Under the pieces are notes generated by a model, which saw only the letters and a program-made list of their open reading frames with translations, was not told the origin of the DNA and made no database searches. Of a stretch of DNA of 20,155 nucleotides, positions 1 through 10,286 are shown piece by piece (position 1 is the stretch's first letter; every line of letters begins with the position of its first letter). Origin of the DNA: Intoshia linei (taxonomy: Eukaryota > Orthonectida > Rhopaluridae); the NCBI GenBank assembly GCA_001642005.1, contig LWCA01000694.1, forward strand, positions 1 through 20,155, written 5' to 3'. The translations under genes and the position numbers were made by a program.

Positions 1-477
1 GGTCTTTTACATCTTGGTTTGCATTTAAAAATACATCTAGTCCACATGGTACGTTTTTAAAAATATTAAAATTTAAAAACGATGTGACACCCTAATGGCC
101 ATGCATGCATGGCAGTTAAATTAAATTTTATATCATTTCTTGGGTCGTTTTTCTATATTGTAAATACAATTTTATATTATTATATTTGAGTATTGTAAGA
201 GGCAAAAAAATTAGGTTTTGCTAAATTTTTATCATTGTGAACCCTCAACAAAACTTTAAATTGATTAACATAATATTTAAGGAAACTAAATGTGTTTATT
301 GCCAGAATAACGACTCTGCATTAAATTATTTTTAAATTCTTAATTTGTCAAATAATTGGACTATGAAACGGTACACTTTACCGGTACAGAGTTTAAGTAA
401 TATAAGGTTAATTGACTTGCAGAATGTGATATTTTATAAATAAATAATATTATTTAATAATTGATTAATTTATTTAG

Positions 478-3400
478 TACGCTGATCCGGTTGCAGAGTA
501 AGTATTTTTATTAGTCTATCATAATATATTTTAATTTTTAAAAACAAATTATATTATTTACTTTTGGTAATATTTGACCATCTATAGATTAATTTTAACA
601 CAAATGACTAAAAATTTAAATAAACTAAAAAATCGTATTAGGTACCTCATACCTAATAATAATCAGATAGTGTGGATGAGAGGCGCGCATGTAGGAATAG
701 CTGGGGTGTCCAAAGAACAGCTTTACAGAACAGTTGGTTTAAAGTACATTAGGGTGGTTCCAAAAAACTTAACAAGTACTTATAAGTACATTAAGGAAAT
801 TGTATAAAAGCACTTATGAAATTCGCCATTCAATATCCTTTACTTACACCTTATATCCCTTACTTATACATCCTTACTATATATATAGTACTTATATAAT
901 ATGCTACGCTATATTTGTACGTGTGTGTGTTCTACTTTATTTCAATAACTTTAAGTTTTAGAATTTTATAAAGTCCACATTTCAATTACAGTTTTTTCCC
1001 GGGTGTATTTTTTGTTAGCAAAATAAATTTCAACCTCCCAAATTCACATGTTACGGGTCAAAAATCCTAATTGTCCTTTTTTTGAAAATCAAACGAGTTG
1101 GAGAATTTAAAAAAATATATACGCTGATGCGGACTTAAAAAAATTACAGGTGGTACAGTTGTATTTTGTTAACACACACAAGAAATTTAACGGTCAAAAA
1201 AACATTTTAGTATGCATATATTTTTTTTTCGAAATATTTTATTAACAAAACAAAATTATTTTGTCAAAATATCAAATAATTAACGGTCCGAAAATTAAAA
1301 AAAGATTATTCTGATAGAGGTTATTCCAGTTAATATAAATACAAGATTTCAAAATTACAAAAGTTAGATTTTCAATGTAAATTTATTTTTTTGGTATAAT
1401 AAAAATGTGCCCTCGGAAGAGCTAGGTGCTGTTTGTACGTAGTACATAACAGTAAATCTAGTTTATAAATAAAATTGAATGTCTGTGAGTATGTTACCGT
1501 ATATTTAAAAAATTGACAGTCGTACAATTTAAATAAACTCCATTTTTTAATATAGTTTTTCCCATGGGATATTTATATCAATTTTTCAGTTTTAGAATTT
1601 CACTCCTTCAGGGTCAAAAACCCAATTTTCCCATTTATTTAAAAATAAAATGAGCCCAAATTTTTAATAAAGCATATATTCTAGGACGCGTTTTAAAATC
1701 ATTAACATTGTCGTAAATCTCAGCTTTAAAACCGCACACCTTCATGATCAAAACCTCAAATTACATTTTTTTTTAAAATGAAAGATGTCATGTCATAATA
1801 ATTTATAAAACATATAATTTTTGAATATTTTTAAAAATTGTAAGCATTAACATAAATGACAACCTTAAAAAGTGATTTTCAATATCAAAATCCCAGATCA
1901 CCTTTTTTTAAAAAATGAAAGTATTCCTCGAATTTTAAAAAAATTACAGTTGATACAGCTATATCCAGTTAACATACACACAAAATTTCAATGAGGCAAA
2001 GTCACGCCTTCACGGCCAAAAAAGTACTTTCGTATTAATTTTTTATTTCGAAACTACATTATTATTGTATTTTATTAACAAAAATACCACAAAAAATTTG
2101 AAATAATTAACGGGTACTTTTTTTTAAAATCCGGTACTTGAAATAATTTTTTTGACAATCGTCTTTATATATCATCTTTATCTAACTGTAAAAAGTATTT
2201 TTTAATTTTTTATTTTTTACTTGATTTTTAATTACCTGATGTACAATGTACATCAGGGGTCAACAATCTTTTGCGTCTCACAGACCACTTTTTTAAAAAA
2301 AATTAAAAATTTTATAATAATTCTACGGCCCCGTTTTTTTAAATGTACACCTGATAGTATCAGTATCAGGCTACTACTTTTCAATTTTATCTGAAGAGAA
2401 ACAATTCTAGTACATTGGCATATTCAACAAAACATAACCAGGGTGATCTGAAAATTCAGAATTAAAATGATTGTAATGAGCCAAATATAGTAGAAAATGT
2501 TTAAAAAGGTGTTTAAAAGTTGAAAAATAAATTATTTACATATTTATTCAAAGTGGCACCAAAATTATTATGTCAGCCACTAGTTTCCGATCTTTGATGT
2601 ACATTATATTAAAATTTAATAATTTAAATTGTACATGAAAATTATTGATTTTATATATATTAGTATATTTATTAAAGTTTATTATAAAATCAATATTTTT
2701 AGCTTATTAGACAAAGATAAATGCTTCTCAAAAAGACTATTTAGAGAAAGTTGCGTCCAAAACAGTGGGAATTTTATAAAGGTAAGTATTCATTAATCAT
2801 AGTGTAACTCAGTGTTTCTCAAACGGTTCTTAAATTTTTTTTAAATTTTGGCAAGACGCAAGATATTTTTGTTCATGACTTTAAAAGCTCGATTTGAAAA
2901 AATAAGGCCCAAATTTTACAAAAATTTCTTAGAGTCGATGAGGTCTCGGGTACAGTAAATTCAGCAATTAAACTGGTCGGCCACTATTTCAAAATTCCGG
3001 TCTAATGGTTTAGAATCTAAAATTTAGATATTTATTCAAAATTACCAATACTGATATACATATATTATTCCATCCTTTGATTAGTGAAATACCTTAATAA
3101 GGGGTTTTCAACATTTTTAAACCAACGCCTCCTCATTACACCATAATTCATAAATTTTTAAATGAACAGTTTTCTAAATCCCTGTAATGCAAACTACATT
3201 AGGGCAAAAAAAATTTTTTCAACAATATCAAAAATAACACATTTGATATTTTTAATAATAATAGTTGCAACACCCCCTAAATTTTTGAAAACGACTTTGG
3301 GCGCTAACGCCCACGTTGAGAATCACTGCCCTAATATATTTACATACAATAATATATTTAACTAAATTTTAGGATCTAAACGACCTAGGCCGAAATATTT

Positions 3401-4557
3401 CCCGTGTAGTTATTATAGATAACTCTCCAATCTCATATTTATATCACCCAGAAAATGCAGTAATTTTTAAAATAATATCGTCGAGAACTTACTGTTATCA
3501 TGATCACTGCTATTTAAACTGTACAGTTGCGGCACAAGATAATTTGTACAAATTACAAAAAAAATAAAATACATTACCTTTGCATAAAAATGGTACTGTC
3601 TAATTTTAACAAAGTTCTGACCCTGTAGGACTCAATTTATGAAAATGATATTTGCGATACTGCATCTTAAAAAATATTGTTTTTTAAATTCTAGGACTGT
3701 TAATTTTTTAAATAAACGGTAACAAACACAGCCATTAAATTTTAATAGTAAGGATATGTTTAGAACACGAGATCAGACAGGTTTCCAACCTAAGGTAAAG
3801 TGAATTGATACGTGAAAATTAGTAGATTAATTTTGGGATTTCTACCTGACGAAGGTCAGTTTCCACCTGCGTTGATTAGTTTTGATATGAGAGATATTAG
3901 ATTGAGAATATTCTTAAATCCAACTATATTTACTTAAATCCAACCATTTTTACTTGAATCTAAACGTTTTTACTAAAAATCCACTTTTACAAACCCCTAA
4001 GGGAAACATTCATTTTCACAAACCCTTAAGTGAAAATTTTAGTTTAACCTACCCTTAAGGGATTAATCCACTTTTACAAGTCCTAAAACGAAAAATCCAG
4101 TTTACAAAACTTAAAAGATTAAAACCTTAACTAAGTGTTTCTTTTTAGGGTTGGTAAATCTGGAATTTTCCCTAAAAGTTTGGTTAAACTGGTTTTTTCA
4201 TTTTAAGATTTGTAAAACTGAATTTTTTCTTTAAGTGTTGGTAAAACAGGAATTTTCCATAAAGAATTGGTAAAACTGGAATTTTCACTTAAGATTTGGT
4301 AAAACAGAAATTTTTCCTAAAGGGTTGGTAAATTATGATTTTTAGTAAAAATGGTTGGATTTAAGTAGACACCGGTTTTTATTTGTTTTAAATTAAAATG
4401 TAATTTAATTTAATTTTAGGTAAGCGTTACATCCTGGTTTGATGACCCAGATGATCGAGAATTATTAAATATTTTGCCATTAATGGAAGAATTATCAAAA
4501 TCAGATGATGTTCGAACATTTCTGAAGTATCATAATCGAAAATCCCAAAGTGTGTAA
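478..4557 (+). CDS. CTDSP-like: CTD small phosphatase-like (SCP/CTDSP) protein, C-terminal part; 5' exons lie before the window
   Basis: Four exons are visible: 478-497, 2703-2781, 3373-3459 and 4420-4557, the last ending in TAA. Each has AG/GT borders and compatible phases (0, 2, 0, 0), giving 107 residues. Diagnostic stretches in order are [51 protein letters not shown] and [13 protein letters not shown]. These follow the second half of the HAD-type FCP1/SCP fold residue for residue, including the Lys of the KDL motif and the IIDNSP metal-binding loop. The family removes phosphates from serines of the RNA polymerase II C-terminal repeat or SMAD-type substrates, usually in the nucleus. The catalytic DxDxT motif should lie in upstream exons and is not seen. 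SWFDD and RLFRESC favour SCP over the related nuclear envelope phosphatase CTDNEP1. The introns are 2205, 591 and 960 nt and are loaded with repeats. The exact paralogue is unresolved. Confidence 0.9.
604..807 (+). CDS. Orphan 67-aa ORF in an intron of the CTDSP-like gene
   Basis: An ATG at 604 opens a 67-codon frame ending with TAA at 805-807. The same frame runs back to a possible acceptor, ctatag, at 582-587. Positions 660-770 are clearly richer in G and C than the flanking AT-rich DNA, and the peptide ([20 protein letters not shown] and onward) looks like real, mixed-composition protein. I do not recognise the family. The 20-nt exon at 478-497 could splice in frame to 588 (GA+A gives Glu), making this an alternative last exon. 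It could also be a fossil coding fragment or a nested gene. It is not part of the normal phosphatase reading frame, which is fully accounted for by the exon at 2703. Confidence 0.35.
   Translation: MTKNLNKLKNRIRYLIPNNNQIVWMRGAHVGIAGVSKEQLYRTVGLKYIRVVPKNLTSTYKYIKEIV
960..2130. repeat. Degenerate tandem satellite, ~138-bp period, in CTDSP-like intron
   Basis: A recurring block reads roughly CCTTCAnGGTCAAAAAnCCnAATT followed by a T run, an A run and AAATGA. Copies of its GGTCAAAA core lie near 1056, 1195, 1610, 1746, 1885 and 2019, so the spacing is close to 138 bp or a multiple of it. A second shared block, AATTACAG(n)GTTAACAnACACA(n)AAATTT, appears near 1142, 1960 and, weaker, 1330. Positions 1125-1300 and 1935-2125 also match each other over a longer stretch, both containing TTTTATTAACAAAA and AAATAATTAACGG. 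The copies are strongly diverged, so the limits are approximate. Confidence 0.55.
2254..2596. mobile_element. hAT-type MITE (343 bp) with perfect 8-bp target-site duplication
   Basis: The element starts CAGGGGTCAACAATC and ends GATCTTTG. It is flanked on both sides by the identical 8-mer ATGTACAT (2246-2253 and 2597-2604), the target duplication length of hAT transposases. It has no ORF. It is a diverged copy, in opposite orientation, of the element at 19034-19327: both share TTTTGCnTCTC near one end and AAAATTCAG, AAAATGATT and GTAGAAAATGTT internally. It lies in an intron of the CTDSP-like gene, about 100 bp upstream of the exon at 2703. Confidence 0.85.
3099..3328. mobile_element. Probable hAT-type MITE in CTDSP-like intron
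   Basis: The right end, complemented, reads CAGTGATTCTCAACGTGGGC, a classic hAT-type terminal sequence. The left end, AAGGGGTTTTCAACATT, matches it in part. The element has no credible ORF, and a small frame inside it (3162-3365) is AT-rich chance. Flanking 8-mers do not match cleanly, so this is an old copy or the left boundary is misplaced. A similar terminal motif, CAGTGTTTCTCAAACGG at 2810-2826, may belong to a second damaged copy or to a larger composite sharing this right end. Confidence 0.5.
3911..4370. repeat. Large foldback: tandem repeats in inverted halves, in CTDSP-like intron
   Basis: The left half begins with three to four ~20-bp units of the type TACTTAAATCCAACCATTTT (3911-3970). 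About five ~29-bp units follow, resembling CCACTTTTACAAACCCTTAAG (3975-4125). The right half (4140-4345) carries six to seven ~29-bp units of the complementary type, TTGGTAAAACTGGAATTTTC. It closes with AGTAAAAATGGTTGGATTT at 4344-4362, an exact inverted match to 3934-3952. The transcribed intron could therefore fold into a hairpin with arms of roughly 200 nt. No ORF and no known transposon ends were seen. Confidence 0.75.
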
Positions 4558-4658
4558 ATACTGTTAAATAATTAAAAATGAAAATTTTATAAAAAATAAC
4601 CAAATTGTATAATTTTTATAAATTCATATGTAAATTAATCCATTTTTACTTACTTGTC

Positions 4659-4664
4659 AATAAA
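4659..4664 (+). promoter_or_regulatory. Polyadenylation signal AATAAA of the CTDSP-like gene
   Basis: A canonical AATAAA hexamer lies 102 bp after the stop codon of the phosphatase gene, in an AT-rich 3' flank (gtcAATAAAacat). It sits just before the MITE at 4732, which would place mRNA cleavage upstream of that element. Confidence 0.6.
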
Positions 4665-4731
4665 ACATAAAAATTTAAATTTGTATTTAAATTTAGCTGA
4701 TTAAGTCTCATCACTGATCATTAGTCTAAAT

Positions 4732-4968
4732 CAGCGGTTCTCAACATACTTCGCAGTTGGTACCCCTAAACTAAAAAAAAATAATTTGGTACCCATAATA
4801 GTTTATATTTATTGTAACTATGATACCATGTGAATTAAAAAAAATCAATAAAATAGATACATAATTGTATTATGAAATTTATGAATCATAAAGTGTAAGT
4901 CATAGGATGATACGAACTGGTACCCCAAAATAATTTATGGTACCAGTACCCCTATTTGAGAACCGCTG
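4732..4968. mobile_element. hAT-type MITE (237 bp) between the CTDSP-like and AP-2 alpha genes
   Basis: The terminal inverted repeats are exact over 13 bp, CAGCGGTTCTCAA at the left and TTGAGAACCGCTG at the right. The flanking octamers GTCTAAAT (4724-4731) and GTCTACAT (4969-4976) differ at one base, fitting an 8-bp hAT target duplication that has aged slightly. Subterminal GGTACC-type palindromes occur near both ends. There is no ORF, so movement would need a transposase encoded elsewhere. Confidence 0.85.
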
Positions 4969-4976
4969 GTCTACAT

Positions 4977-5696
4977 TAAATAGTAAGAGTAAAAGTAAAC
5001 AGTATTCATTGTAATAACATGCCTGGATTTTATATTAATTCTTTTAATAATTGCCCCAACCACGAAAAAGCTTGTGATAGATAAAATTCATACAAAATCC
5101 AGAAATTTGTGTAGCACATTTTAAAAAAATGTTACCAATAAACTCTCCATATCAATAAAATAATATTGAATAAACATTGCAATTAACTCAAAATCATCAA
5201 ATAATCAATGTGAACTATGGAAATGTAAAAATGAACCTACAAAATCAGTATATACAGTACACTACAAATGTAATTGGTTCCAAAATGGATGTAAAATATG
5301 AAAAGCATCGAAAATTAAAAAATTCACAAGTAATACACGTATTAAAAAAATAAATAATTGCAAATTAAGTAAAATATTCAATTAATAAAAATACAACACG
5401 GTAAAACTTAATGCTGCATGAAGTAAAATATTGATATTGTATTGATAAAAATTAAAACTAAAAAGACGTGAGCACTGTAACATGACTAAAAAATTGATTT
5501 GAGTTGTTATGCATAGAATGTAATAAAGTAATTATACAATTGTTAAAGTTATCTGAGGTAATTTACTGAAAAATATTATTTAAATTTAAAAGATAACACA
5601 TAACAATGATACTTTTAGATTAAAATGAAAAGCAAAATTTAAAAAATGAACAAAATGTACAAAACTGATAAATATTGATAAATTTTAAATTAAAAA
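4977..5696 (+). other. 5' flank of AP-2 alpha; nothing discrete found
   Basis: These 720 bp separate the MITE from the AP-2 alpha start codon. They are strongly AT-rich, with many short A and T runs, and hold no ORF, RNA gene or transposon end that I can support. They must contain the AP-2 alpha promoter and 5' UTR, but no convincing TATA box or initiator stands out from the AT background. Confidence 0.5.
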
Positions 5697-8600
5697 ATGA
5701 ATGTTCTACGTGGAGACACAATGCGTGGATTACATGTATTTATCAGCAATATACGAAATTGTAAAAGTACCGAAGAAGAACAGAATAGAATTAACAAGGA
5801 ATTGTCTCACGTTCGAAATAAATTTCGAGGGGATAAAGTGCTAGATGGATACAACAAGAAAAAATATGTTTGTAAACTTGTATACATTTATCTGTTGGGA
5901 TATGATATTGATTTTGGTCACATGGAAGCTATAAATCTATTAAGTTCTATAAAGTATTCTGAAAAACAAATTGGTTATTTATTTCTAACAATTTTGTGGT
6001 GCGATGTTGATGAATATACCGCATTGTTGTTGCAAGCTATTAAAGCAGATTTTAATAGTAAAAATCCTACATTTGTAGCTTTGGCCATGCAGTGCGTCGC
6101 GAATATTGGCAGCCGTGAAATGGCTATAAATTTGGGTGAAGGAATACCAATTATTTTGATTTCTCCAGACACAAATGAAAAAGTCAAACAGACTGCTGCT
6201 TTGTGTTTATTAACATTAATTAGAAAGCATCCGTCTGAAATGAAAATGAATCCTGAAACGTGCACAAAAATTTATCACTTTTTAAACACTCTTGATTTTG
6301 GTGTTCTCACGGCTGCCATATCTTTGATTATTCAAATGGTTAAAATGGATTACCCAAATATTGACATTATCAGACCCCTCGCTATTAATCGACTTTCAAA
6401 ACTTATTATTGGTTACAATAATGGAATGTTGGATTACACTTACTATTTTGTTACGGCGCCATGGGTTTCTGTAAAATTACTTGAACTTTTGCAACACTTT
6501 TCTCCATCAGAAGACCTTGATAGTGTAGGACGAATAACTGATGTTTTAAAGAGCATTTTGAAGAAAGCCAATGAATCTGAAAAATCAACAAAGGTTCAAC
6601 ATTCTAATGCCCGATATTCCATTATATTTGAGGCCATTAATCTAATTTTACACATGGACTGCCTTCCTAATCTTGTTTCCATTTCTGCGCAAATATTAAC
6701 ACGTCATTTACGTAGTAAAGATCCCAATATGCGGTTTTTATCTATGGAAAGTTTAGCTCTACTGTCCACGTCTCAATATTCTCGTGAAACTGTCAAATCC
6801 CACCGAACTGAAATTATTGATGCTCTTAACACTGAAACTGATGTTAGTATCCGCAAAAGATGCATAGATCTTTTGTACGCCATGTGCGATCAAGATAATG
6901 TGGTCGACATCGTTGATTGTATGCTTAACCATTTGCGTAAAAGCGATTATGCTTTGAAAAGTGGCATAGTGTTAAAACTTTCTATTTTAGCCGAAAAATA
7001 CAAAGTAAATTACACCTGGTACATTGATATAATGATGGACCTTCTTTCTGTTGCAGGAGATTTTGTGAGCGACGAAGTGTGCAATAGATTTATTCAAGTC
7101 ATCGTGAATAATGACGAAATTCAGCAATACACTGCAAAATGTGTGTTTGACCACTTGGATACTAATCTATCTCACCAAACTATGGTAAAAGTGGGCGCCT
7201 ATTTATTGGGTGAATTTGGATCAAAAATTTCCCAGGACCCTTCATACTCACCGGAAAAACAATTATCTTTACTTAATTCAAAGTTCTATTATTGCCAATC
7301 TGACGCACGCCAATTGATGTTGACCACATATGCCAAAATGGCAACCTCATTTTCTTCCCTTAAAACTCAAATTATTCACATTTTTAATCAGGATTTACAA
7401 TCCCGTAGTGGAGATATTGAATCACAGCAAAGAGTTTTAGAGTATACCTATTTAATAAACTCTGGAAATTCAAATTTAATTAACACTGTTTTCGATGAAA
7501 TGCCGCCATATGCAGAAAAAAAATTTTCCACCGAAATGTCTAAGGAAATTAACACTATGGCTTCTTCTAGTTCAAATGTTAGTTTTAAAGCTGAAAACAA
7601 GGGAGATGATTTACTCAATTTTTCTTCTAGCAGCGATGCAATTTCTAAAAAAAACGAATTTACTAAATCTAGAACCAATAGTAAAGAAATTACCACTATC
7701 GTTGAAGCAAAAGCTTCGCCGATACGGTGCGATCCTTCTAGTTATAGTAGTCAAGGGTCAAGTTCAAAAATCCATACAGAATCCAATTTTACTGATATTT
7801 TAAAATTTGACGATGAAGATCATAATGATACATTGTCCAAGGATAAATCTATTTCAATTGATCCAAAATATAGAATGTAATTTATTTATTTTTTAAAGCA
7901 CTGTGGTTGTCACAAGGGTAGGCAATCGATAGTAATTTATAATGGTAAATTCTTACTTATTTATAAAGTAATTTAGTTTTAAATGTATGTCTGTTTATTT
8001 AAGAAAGTAACAAGTGTGGAGTTTTAAGAATAACCATTTCCAATACAATGTTTCAAGGGTAATGTTTTATCGCAAATTTCATGTCCATAAATGGAGTCCT
8101 TCAATGTCAAAAACTACATTTATCTATTTTTTTCCATTCCATCCGCGGATCTAGGTGGGGTGCAGGGCCGCCCCTGACCTGACAAATGTTTCTTTAAAAT
8201 ATTTTAGTTTGTGTATTAACATTGTTAAAAAATTCAAAAGTTTTTCTAGGATGCATCGTTTACATTTTAAGTATATAATGATCATTTATCATTAATCTAT
8301 GTATTATTTTATATGGTAGTTACATCAGTTTAAATTAAATTATCGGATTTAACGTTATTTATAATCGACAGAGAACTTACTAATTATGTCGATTTTGATA
8401 CAGTTGAATGTTCAAAATTGAAAAATTTAGTAGAATGAGAACTAGAAAAAAATATATATTATTATTATGGATAGAAATATTTATAAACAATAAAATTAAC
8501 TTGTTAATAAACATAATACAATAAATTATATAAAAATTCCAATTTAAATACATTATATGCGTATGGCCCCTTAATAATTATTTCGCCCCCCTGGCTGAAA

Positions 8601-10238
8601 ATCCTAGATCCTCCACTGGTCAGAGGTGGTATTTTCTACTACCGGCAATATAATTACTAAGGTAGATCAATAATATCCGCAGGTGTGTTATGCATTGATA
8701 TTCTTAAAATACTATTTAAAAAAATAATGTAAATATGTTTAAATAAATTATAGAGATTAAATTCGTTTTGATATTTAAAAAAAATTTACTAGGTAAATTA
8801 CCAACCCTAATTGTGACCGTTCAAAATTGGCAGATATCATGTTTAACGGTAGTTATATGGAGAAACTTTCTGTTTCGATGAGATTAACAAAAACCTTTAA
8901 TCGTACCACAGTCAAAATCTTATTTAACGAACGTCGAAATTGTTGAAAAATTGATAAACTGTTAATATTATGGGTCAATATAAATAAATTGATCGTAATC
9001 TATGGTTATTTTTACATTTCTAATATTTTCGTTAAATGAGATTTTGACTGTACTTGTTTTTATTATAAAAAAGGGACTTAAAATTAATGCATTCTTAAAT
9101 TAATTGTGACTTGGTTCTTTTAAAAATTTTTTTAGTCTGTTGTATAACCAATCTGCCGTTGTATACGAAGACGAAAATGTGCAAATCGGAATGAAATCTC
9201 AATTTAATGGCCGTGATGGAAGATTTTTGATAGCACTGGGAAACAAATCCAACAATACAATAGATAATGTATTTATAGAAAACGAAAACTCGTATCTTTT
9301 TAATTCAAGTAATTTTCAGTAAAATTGAATTAAAATTGTAAAATATATTTAGGCGTAAAGATTGACAAAATTAATTTGCCAAGTACCATTAGCGCAAAAT
9401 CTCAAGTCAGTTCACAACAAAAAATACATTTGGATGATTTGTTTTACAACATTTACCCTGTAACTCTCAAAATGAGGTTCAGTTTCCAATAATTTTATTT
9501 ATTATTTTAGTGGCGTTACAAATTTTTGTCATACAATTTTTTTGCCCGTTTTTATGTCATCCTTCTTTACCAAATTTTCATGTTCCATTGATGAATATAA
9601 TCAACGTTGGCACGAAATGGATGGGTAATTATAGTGTAAATTGTATTCCAGTTTTAGATATGAATATTCAATTAATGTTTGGTGTTCAATTGAAGATATT
9701 AACCAATTGAAAATAATGGTAAAATTATACAAATCAGTCGAACTTACCACAAAAATGTTTCTATACTTTTTGGATCTTCAACGAAATTTTTATAAAATAG
9801 GCGCCTTATTTTTCTAAATTAATTGTTTAAGAATACTTATTTTAAAGAATCAACTGGTTTGTATGTCAAATTTAAACCGTCAAGTTCAGAGTCTATTATC
9901 GTCGTTTGTGGAAATTGTTTTAGGGTTAACAGGTTCGCTATTTTTGGCTATGCATGTTTAGACATGGGTACCCCATAATAATTTCACGAATTTAGTCTGA
10001 TAAACGTATAATCAGTTTTTAGATGAACTCATTCGGCTTCCAAGTAATGTCAGATAATTCTGTTGATATGCATTGTTGTGCAAAAATACCAGTCAACCCA
10101 GAAATACATGTATTTATGAATCTGTACGTTAACGAAGCTTGTACAATCATAACAAAATCTATAAACGAACGCCTCTCGATTCACATAGCCAGATTATTCG
10201 AATTGGCGCTAATGGATTACGCCTTACATCAAAATTAG
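5697..10238 (+). CDS. AP2A: AP-2 complex subunit alpha (alpha-adaptin), complete, six exons
   Basis: The exons are 5697-7876, 9136-9308, 9353-9476, 9511-9624, 9658-9718 and 10023-10238, with matching phases. They encode 955 aa; vertebrate alpha is about 940-980. Alpha-adaptin is a large subunit of the AP-2 clathrin adaptor, which selects cargo at the plasma membrane. Residues ~9-590 form the helical-repeat trunk (MRGLHVFISNIRNCKS, DYTYYFVTAPWVSVKLL, KVQHSNARYSIIFE, DLLYAMCDQ, LLGEFG). The basic PIP2-binding stretch KKKY is kept at 54-57. Residues ~610-725 are a Ser-rich hinge with a DDLLNF segment that resembles a clathrin box. The C-terminal ear follows (DENVQIGMKSQF, NQRWHEM with the platform Trp, MNSFGFQVM). 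The start is chosen because MNVLRGDTMRGL aligns with the family N-terminus. The 9476/9511 junction (34-nt intron, weak donor GTTCAG) is the least certain. The trunk looks only about half identical to human. Confidence 0.95.
8140..8618. mobile_element. Probable degraded hAT-type element in AP-2 alpha intron 1
   Basis: The right end, complemented, reads CAGTGGAGGATCTAGGATTT and then a C/G-rich run (8582-8618). The left end, CATCCGCGGATCTAGG, matches it at 12 of 16 bases and is also followed by a G/C-rich run (GGGCCGCCCC). CAGTGGCGGATCTAGG-type ends are common in animal hAT elements. The ~480-bp interior is AT-rich with no ORF, and no target duplication is recognisable. Confidence 0.5.
8909..9050. 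mobile_element. Pogo/Tc1-mariner-like MITE (142 bp) in AP-2 alpha intron 1
   Basis: The ends are inverted repeats of about 23 bp: CAGTCAAAATCTTATTTAAC at the left and, complemented, CAGTCAAAATCTCATTTAAC at the right. CAGTC followed by a pyrimidine-rich step and TTTAACGA resembles pogo/Tigger-type ends. The right side is flanked by TA (9051-9052) and the left by CA, consistent with a mutated TA target duplication. The interior is AT-rich and non-coding. Confidence 0.7.
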
Positions 10239-10286
10239 AATTAATGTTTATAATTTGCATGTAATGTCAACATTTCCTGTTATATT

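Noticed and set aside
1-477. Search for the upstream phosphatase exon encoding the FTASLAK-type segment
   Set aside because: No frame in these bases gives that segment; they appear to be intron, so the exon lies before the window.
2810-3328. One large hAT element from CAGTGTTTCTCAAACGG to ATCACTG
   Set aside because: The ends resemble each other, but the flanking octamers (GTGTAACT and CCCTAATA) do not match, so a single element is not supported.
3162-3365. 67-codon frame on the + strand
   Set aside because: It lies inside and just past a hAT-type MITE, is low-complexity in composition and overlaps no splice-consistent exon; it is a chance frame.
5975-7803. Several 80-100 codon frames on both strands within AP-2 alpha exon 1
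   Set aside because: They are shadows of the conserved adaptin frame and have no independent support.
9510-9710. 66-codon frame beginning MALQIFVIQ
   Set aside because: This is the wrong frame of AP-2 alpha exon 4; the correct frame reads GVTNFCHTIFLPVF and matches the ear domain.
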